9,449 nucleotides of DNA from Pseudomonadales bacterium. GTDB taxonomy: Bacteria; Pseudomonadota; Gammaproteobacteria; Pseudomonadales; UBA7239. The position numbers and the translations under genes were made by a program. The stretch's first letter is position 1. Each line of letters starts with the position of its first letter. This document shows positions 6,005-9,449 of this stretch, piece after piece. The DNA is taken from NCBI GenBank assembly GCA_020443005.1, contig JAGRJA010000471.1:1-9449 (forward strand). Direction: 5' to 3'. The notes beneath the pieces were generated by a model. That model was not told the DNA's origin, ran no database searches, and saw only the letters and a list, made by a program, of their open reading frames with translations.

Positions 6005-7052
6005 AATCACCGGTTGACGCAGGCGACGGTTTGCTACTGCCATCGTGGCAATCAAACAGGCCAAAGTGCTGTTTACGCTCAGTCACAGTGAAGTAACTTG
6101 CATAGCGTGTTTGACTGAGCATGTCAGCTGTGTTGCCACAAACCGGCAGGGCCTTGTCTTTGAAAAAGGTATGATGATCATCGAGAATGAAACGGTGTTC
6201 GCTGAAGCGCATGCCGCCGTTGTAAGTGGCTATTTGACCATAATCTTCACAGCGGTCTTCGAGTGTGAGCTTGAATGCTCGTATTGTTGCCGAGTTGAAA
6301 CGAATGTTTCCGGCCATTGCCTGAATATCGGGGTCTGTGATTTCAATCGGGCTCTGTTGGACACAACGAACATCTTCAAAACCCGTCGATGCCATCATGC
6401 GTCTGAAGTCCTCTCTATAAAGAGCGCCTCCCAGGCATTCACCCAGCATGATGTTATCTTCAGCCAAATTTTGTGGTATACGCCTGTCGCTGAACACATC
6501 GGAAAAAAACAATTCTCCACCCGGTTTGAGAATGCGGTGAATTTCCCGAAAAACGGCGGTTTTATCTGCCGAAAGGTTAATGACGCAATTTGAAACAACA
6601 ACATCTACAGCGTTATCTTCAATGAAAGACAGGTCTTCAATAAAACCCTGACGGAACTGCAGGTTTGATGTATTCAGGCGAAATCGGTCGATGTGCCACT
6701 TTTCATACTTTCTGGTGATATCCAGTTGTTCAACGGTCATATCAACACCAATAACCGTTCCACCGCTTCCAATCATTTGTGACAGGATAAAACAGTCGCG
6801 ACCCGTGCCACAACCGATGTCAACAACGCGCAAACCCTCAATAGCGAAAGGAATGGGAGAGCCGCATCCATAAAAGCGCGCTGAAACTTCGGGGTGAACA
6901 TTCGACAGGAATGGCTTCAGGTACTCAGGCATGGCATCTATAGGGCAGCATGCCGATGTTTTAAGGTCATGGCTGCCTTTCAGTGTTTTACCATAGTAGT
7001 CTTCAACTTTCTGGCGCATTTTATCGGGCTTGTAAACTTCATCTCTATTCAT
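5997..7052 (-). CDS. arsM: Arsenite S-adenosylmethionine methyltransferase (ArsM)
   Basis: A 351-residue class I SAM-dependent methyltransferase. The SAM-binding motif VVDIGCGTGRD lies at 76-86, with GVDMT at 102-106. The arsenite-binding cysteines of the family are present: C63 (FYGCGSP), C156 (SNCVINLS) and C206 (GECLGGALY), matching the three ligands known from algal and bacterial ArsM; C35-C36 (TSACCP) corresponds to the extra N-terminal cysteine that supports catalysis. The C-terminal ArsM domain follows (CEDYGQIATYNGGM at 268-281, LFDC at 332-335) and ends in a Cys-Cys pair (350-351). The family methylates As(III) stepwise to mono-, di- and sometimes trimethyl arsenicals. Lying between arsS and the two transferase genes, it most likely supplies dimethylarsenite to ArsS. 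The start is 27 bases after the arsS stop, with only a weak GGCAAG ribosome-binding site. Confidence 0.95.
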   Translation of the reverse strand: MNRDEVYKPDKMRQKVEDYYGKTLKGSHDLKTSACCPIDAMPEYLKPFLSNVHPEVSARFYGCGSPIPFAIEGLRVVDIGCGTGRDCFILSQMIGSGGTVIGVDMTVEQLDITRKYEKWHIDRFRLNTSNLQFRQGFIEDLSFIEDNAVDVVVSNCVINLSADKTAVFREIHRILKPGGELFFSDVFSDRRIPQNLAEDNIMLGECLGGALYREDFRRMMASTGFEDVRCVQQSPIEITDPDIQAMAGNIRFNSATIRAFKLTLEDRCEDYGQIATYNGGMRFSEHRFILDDHHTFFKDKALPVCGNTADMLSQTRYASYFTVTERKQHFGLFDCHDGSSKPSPASTGDCC

Positions 7053-7079
7053 ATTGACTTGCCGTTATGTGAAGAATTG

Positions 7080-8078
7080 CTAGTCAAGGCTGCCACCACA
7101 GGAACTTCCGGAACCAGCGGTACAAGCATAACAATGGTTTGCCGTTCTTATTTTAAGCTCGCACAGTTCCTGAAAGTGCTCTATATCATGAACATTGGTT
7201 TTTGTGGCATGACAGCCCAGTTGCAGCATCTGGTTAAAGTCACAATCAAAAATTTCACCGTCCCAGGCTATCGATAACTGGTTTTTGCACATAAGCTGAC
7301 CGATGGTTTTCGGGTTGAAATTTTCAATTAGCAGCTGCCAGTATTCCTGGTCTTTTCCATCGCGTTGCAGTGCATGAAGAAAACGATTGATGGGCATATT
7401 GGTTATGGTTAACAGCCGATTGAAATGAATGCCAAAATCTTCCAGAAGCTTTTCCTTGTAGCGTTTTTCGAGCTGCACCTGATCGGGTGGCAGGGTGGCG
7501 CCAACCGGGTTGTAAACCAGATCCAGTTGTAATTCGCTGTTGATGCCATAACCTGCACCATTGAGAGCATGTAGTGCTTCAATGCTGCTTTGGAATGTGC
7601 CTCTCCCTCGTTGCATGTCTACATTGTTTTCTGAATAGCAGGGCAGTGAAGCGACGATATGTACAGTATTTTCGGCAAGGAAACCGGTGAGTGTGCTTTG
7701 ATCCGGCTCCTGCAGTATGGCTAGATTACAGCGATCAATGATGTGCTTTCTTCGTGCCCGCAGGGCGCTAACCAGGTGTCGAAACTCGGGATTGAGTTCG
7801 GGTGCGCCCCCGGTTAGATCGACTGTGTGAATCTCGGGCTGCTTGTCAATGAGGTGGAGTATCCTGTCAACAGTGTCAGGAGCCATCAGCTCCGTGCGAT
7901 TTGGTCCGGCATCCACATGACAATGGTGGCAGGCGAGATTGCATTTTTTGCCGAGATTGAGTTGCAGAACCTCTATTGATTGTCTCTGTATGTGAAGGTT
8001 GTGTTGAACCAGCTTTTCATGAAATGAAACCTGTTTCATCTGAAGGCCAGCTTGTCGATCACTCATCAGAATATTCAT
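7080..8078 (-). CDS. arsS: Arsenosugar biosynthesis radical SAM protein (ArsS)
   Basis: A 332-residue radical SAM enzyme. The [4Fe-4S] cluster motif CNLACHHC has cysteines at 46, 50 and 53 and is followed by HVDAGPNR; DLTGGAPELNP at 87-97 is the GGE-type SAM-binding motif in the form typical of this family. The C-terminal domain (about 190-332, DUF3641-like) holds conserved cysteines: C264 (LMCKNQLSIAWDG), C279 (IFDCDFNQML), C289, and the tail NHCYACTAGSGSSCGG with C316, C319 and C327. Some relatives carry selenocysteine in this tail; here all positions are cysteine and the gene ends in TAG. ArsS joins a 5'-deoxyadenosyl group from SAM to dimethylarsenite, forming the carbon-arsenic bond of arsenosugars. 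The ATG at 8078 has CAGG seven bases upstream, just past the stop of the TVP38 gene (12-base gap); ATGs at 8066 and 8039 lack such a site. Confidence 0.95.
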   Translation of the reverse strand: MNILMSDRQAGLQMKQVSFHEKLVQHNLHIQRQSIEVLQLNLGKKCNLACHHCHVDAGPNRTELMAPDTVDRILHLIDKQPEIHTVDLTGGAPELNPEFRHLVSALRARRKHIIDRCNLAILQEPDQSTLTGFLAENTVHIVASLPCYSENNVDMQRGRGTFQSSIEALHALNGAGYGINSELQLDLVYNPVGATLPPDQVQLEKRYKEKLLEDFGIHFNRLLTITNMPINRFLHALQRDGKDQEYWQLLIENFNPKTIGQLMCKNQLSIAWDGEIFDCDFNQMLQLGCHATKTNVHDIEHFQELCELKIRTANHCYACTAGSGSSCGGSLD

Positions 8079-8090
8079 CGCTATGCCTGT

Positions 8091-8780
8091 TTATTGGCCG
8101 AAATGTGTTTTATAGAACCCTATCAACTTTTTGGATAAAAGTGGCATAAGGCCTATTACAGCAAAAGCAGAGAGAACCGGCACAGAGAGAATGTCAGACG
8201 CGGTGCTAATGGTGGAGAGTTGTTTTCCTGCATAGGCAAATACGGCTGTGACAATCAGCATACTGAAAAATGTTGAAAGTACAAAATCGCGAAGATGAAT
8301 TCTGGTGAGCCCCGACAGAATGTTAATAACAAAAAAGGGGAAAACAGGGATTAACCTTATACTGAAAAGATAAAAACCACCTTCCTCTTCAATACCCTGG
8401 TTGAATTTTTTCAAATGTTTCCTGAAATGTGACTGCATCCACTCATTAAAAAGATAGCGGGACCACAAGAAGTTCAATACAGCGCCGATGGTGCAACACA
8501 GGGACGAGATCAGGGCACCCTGAATCACGCCGAAGAAAGCACCAGCTGCAAGTGCCAGAATGCCGGCACTGGGTATGGCCAGGGATGTCAGGCAGATGTA
8601 AACGAGCATGAAAAGACAAACAAACAAAAAGGGCTGTTCTCCCCTTATGAGCATGATGCTGTTCTGGTTGATTTTGAGGTATTCAATAGACAGAAAATAA
8701 TGCAGATCAAAAACAAAAAAAAGCAGAATGAGCAGTGCGATAACGCTGGCAAGTAATAGTTTTTTATCGGCCTTTGGCAT
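8091..8780 (-). CDS. TVP38/TMEM64 family (VTT domain) inner-membrane protein
   Basis: A 229-residue membrane protein with about six segments: 8-26, 51-70, 72-93, a re-entrant-like stretch near 95-112, 134-158, 166-186 and 198-216. The VTT/SNARE-associated domain is shown by AGAFFGVIQG at 79-88 and RLIPVFPFFVINILSG at 142-157 followed by an aromatic F-x(4)-F region, the hallmark of TVP38/TMEM64 and DedA relatives. Eukaryotic VTT proteins are lipid scramblases, and bacterial relatives have been tied to lipid-carrier flipping or membrane homeostasis; the substrate here is unknown. The start is the ATG at 8780, with AGGG six bases upstream; a TTG two codons earlier would touch that site directly and is rejected. 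The gene lies 12 bases before arsS and most likely heads the arsenosugar operon. Confidence 0.9.
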   Translation of the reverse strand: MPKADKKLLLASVIALLILLFFVFDLHYFLSIEYLKINQNSIMLIRGEQPFLFVCLFMLVYICLTSLAIPSAGILALAAGAFFGVIQGALISSLCCTIGAVLNFLWSRYLFNEWMQSHFRKHLKKFNQGIEEEGGFYLFSIRLIPVFPFFVINILSGLTRIHLRDFVLSTFFSMLIVTAVFAYAGKQLSTISTASDILSVPVLSAFAVIGLMPLLSKKLIGFYKTHFGQ

Positions 8781-8794
8781 GGGCAACCCTGATT

Positions 8795-8821
8795 GAGCCT
8801 CGCCTTCCTGTTGCGAAGCTC
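8795..8821 (-). promoter_or_regulatory. Leader stem-loop before the TVP38-arsS operon
   Basis: On the minus strand, GAGCTTCGC and GCGAGGCTC form a 9-base-pair stem (one T-G wobble, so better paired in this strand's RNA than in the other) around the loop AACAGGAAG. No T tract follows, so it is not an intrinsic terminator. It ends a few bases before the AGGG ribosome-binding site of the TVP38 gene. A GGA within a hairpin loop is the layout CsrA/RsmA proteins bind; that role is a guess. Confidence 0.4.
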
Positions 8822-8837
8822 ATCGTCGGGCAGGCTG

Positions 8838-9125
8838 TTATTCAGCTGTCTGGGAAGGGTTCATGACAGTATGAATCACATAGTTGGCTTCGAAATAGAC
8901 TGTATATTCCGGGTAAACCCATTTGGAGATGGGGGGGGTGCCGACAGCTTCCGACCAGGATAGCGGTTCTCCGAATTTTGCAACGACATCTTTATCGGTC
9001 ATGCCTTTTACGGGTCTTTCCATGTTGGCTTTATCCATCCCTTGCTGGCCGATTGGCACGGTAATTGTTTCGGCATGTGTTGCCATCGATACAAGCATAA
9101 AAAGGCTGATTAGAAAAATTCGCAT
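8838..9125 (-). CDS. Small periplasmic protein of unknown function
   Basis: A 95-residue protein with a clear signal peptide, MRIFLISLFMLVSMATHA, cleaved by signal peptidase I before ETI. The mature 77 residues contain VPIGQQG at 23-29, KGMTDKDVVAKFGEP at 40-54 and GTPPISKWVYP at 62-72, then VYFEANYVIHTV at 76-87. The sequence GMT-x(3)-V-x(3)-FGEP followed by W-x-Y and a VYFE-VIHTV strand resembles the small SmpA/BamE-like fold (helix then strands), but similarity to that family is by pattern only. There are no cysteines in the mature part. The start is firm: AGAGG lies six bases upstream of the ATG. It lies 57 bases before the TVP38 gene on the same strand and could be the first gene of the operon or a neighbour; a stem-loop sits in the gap. 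It diverges from the LolC/E-type gene. Confidence 0.82.
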   Translation of the reverse strand: MRIFLISLFMLVSMATHAETITVPIGQQGMDKANMERPVKGMTDKDVVAKFGEPLSWSEAVGTPPISKWVYPEYTVYFEANYVIHTVMNPSQTAE

Positions 9126-9157
9126 TGTTCACCTCTTGTGTTGGTCATAAAGGCAAA

Positions 9158-9166
9158 ATGATAGCA
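9158..9166 (-). promoter_or_regulatory. Candidate extended -10 promoter for the 95-residue gene
   Basis: On the minus strand TGCTATCAT is an extended -10 element (TGn plus TATCAT, five of six matches to TATAAT). It would start RNA near 9151, giving a leader of about 25 bases before the ATG at 9125. No good -35 lies at the right distance, as is usual for extended -10 promoters. Confidence 0.4.
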
Positions 9167-9175
9167 TGCTTTATC

Positions 9176-9204
9176 TTGTGAACGGCTATACCCCTCGTCA
9201 AAAT
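9176..9204 (+). promoter_or_regulatory. Weak candidate promoter for the LolC/E-type gene
   Basis: TTGTGA (9176-9181) and CAAAAT (9199-9204) are spaced by 17 bases and each match the sigma-70 consensus at four of six positions. The start point would fall near 9211, giving a leader of only about 10 bases. It overlaps the region upstream of the divergent promoter. Confidence 0.22.
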
Positions 9205-9221
9205 TGCTGTTTAATGCCGCT

Positions 9222-9449
9222 ATGAATCGACCATTTCCATTTTTTGTTGCCCTTCGTTACATTTTTGCCGGCAAGGGCAATCGTTACCTTTCATTTGTCT
9301 CCCTTTCGTCGCTGATTGGCATGATTCTGGGTGTGCTGTCTTTACTGGTTGTGCTGGCGGTGATGAATGGTTTTCGTAGCGATCTGGAAAATCGCGTTCT
9401 CCGGCTGATCCCTCATGCTCATATTAATGCGGATACCGTTATACCCGAC
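9222..9449 (+). CDS. lolC: Lipoprotein-releasing ABC transporter permease, LolC/E family (3' truncated by window)
   Basis: The first 76 codons of an open frame that runs off the right edge. It begins MNRPFPFFVALRYIFAGKGN and continues with a membrane segment containing SFVSLSSLIGMILGVLSLLV and VVLAVMNGFRSDLENRVL. The A-L-R-Y start, the SFVS-x(3)-IGM-x-LGV core and V-MNGF with a following charged helix are the N-terminal hallmark of LolC/LolE permeases. These sit in the inner membrane with the ATPase LolD and release mature outer-membrane lipoproteins to the carrier LolA. The N-terminus alone does not separate LolC from LolE; LolC is chosen because it usually comes first. No good ribosome-binding site precedes the ATG. 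A three-codon frame (ATG at 9214) ends across the start. The gene diverges from the 95-residue periplasmic protein gene. Confidence 0.85.
   Translation, partial: MNRPFPFFVALRYIFAGKGNRYLSFVSLSSLIGMILGVLSLLVVLAVMNGFRSDLENRVLRLIPHAHINADTVIPD

Noticed and set aside
6045..6593. 182-codon plus-strand frame opposite arsM
   Set aside because: ArsM is unmistakable on the minus strand; the opposite frame has no ribosome-binding site or domain pattern.
7080..7082. Recoded stop giving a longer selenoprotein ArsS
   Set aside because: The stop is TAG, not TGA, and the conserved tail is already complete before it.

Overview
The window looks like a chromosomal segment of a free-living gammaproteobacterium of moderate GC content (mid-40s % by eye). 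The housekeeping genes at its edges (etfBA, a LolC/E-type permease, an AroF-type DAHP synthase) read as gammaproteobacterial. I cannot name the genus from sequence alone. No rRNA, tRNA, CRISPR, insertion sequence or prophage signal was seen, and no stretch over 300 bases lacks a gene.

Layout. Positions 3-1096 (+) hold the end of etfB and all of etfA, closed by an intrinsic terminator near 1116-1137. Positions 1227-3353 (+) hold a 600-residue polytopic membrane protein of unknown function, followed 12 bases later by a small exported protein; a strong terminator follows at 3399-3432. A possible 28-codon leader ORF precedes the membrane protein. Everything from 3460 to 9125 is on the minus strand. 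Read in transcription order it is: a 95-residue periplasmic protein (9125-8838), a TVP38/TMEM64 (VTT-domain) membrane protein (8780-8091), an ArsS-type radical SAM enzyme (8078-7080), an ArsM-type arsenite methyltransferase (7052-5997), a TIGR04283-type glycosyltransferase (5977-5279), a TIGR04282-type transferase (about 5309-4584) and an AroF-like DAHP synthase (4536-3460). At 9222 a LolC/E-type permease starts on the plus strand, diverging from the 95-residue gene, and runs off the window.

The centrepiece is the compact run TVP38-arsS-arsM-TIGR04283-TIGR04282. It has gaps of 12, 27 and 19 bases and then an overlap, so it is very probably one operon. The gene content matches arsenosugar biosynthesis. 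ArsM would methylate arsenite to dimethylarsenite. ArsS would use S-adenosylmethionine to attach a 5'-deoxyadenosyl group to the arsenic. The two glycosyltransferase-like proteins would then tailor the resulting dimethylarsinoyl-ribose compound. No ArsR repressor, arsenite pump, arsenate reductase or nucleosidase is visible here, so regulation and the adenine-removal step must come from elsewhere or remain unknown. A VTT-type membrane protein at the head of the operon raises the possibility of a membrane, lipid or export step.

The aroF-like gene is probably an independent neighbour with its own promoter. The etf and lol genes are ordinary core genes flanking this accessory metabolism.
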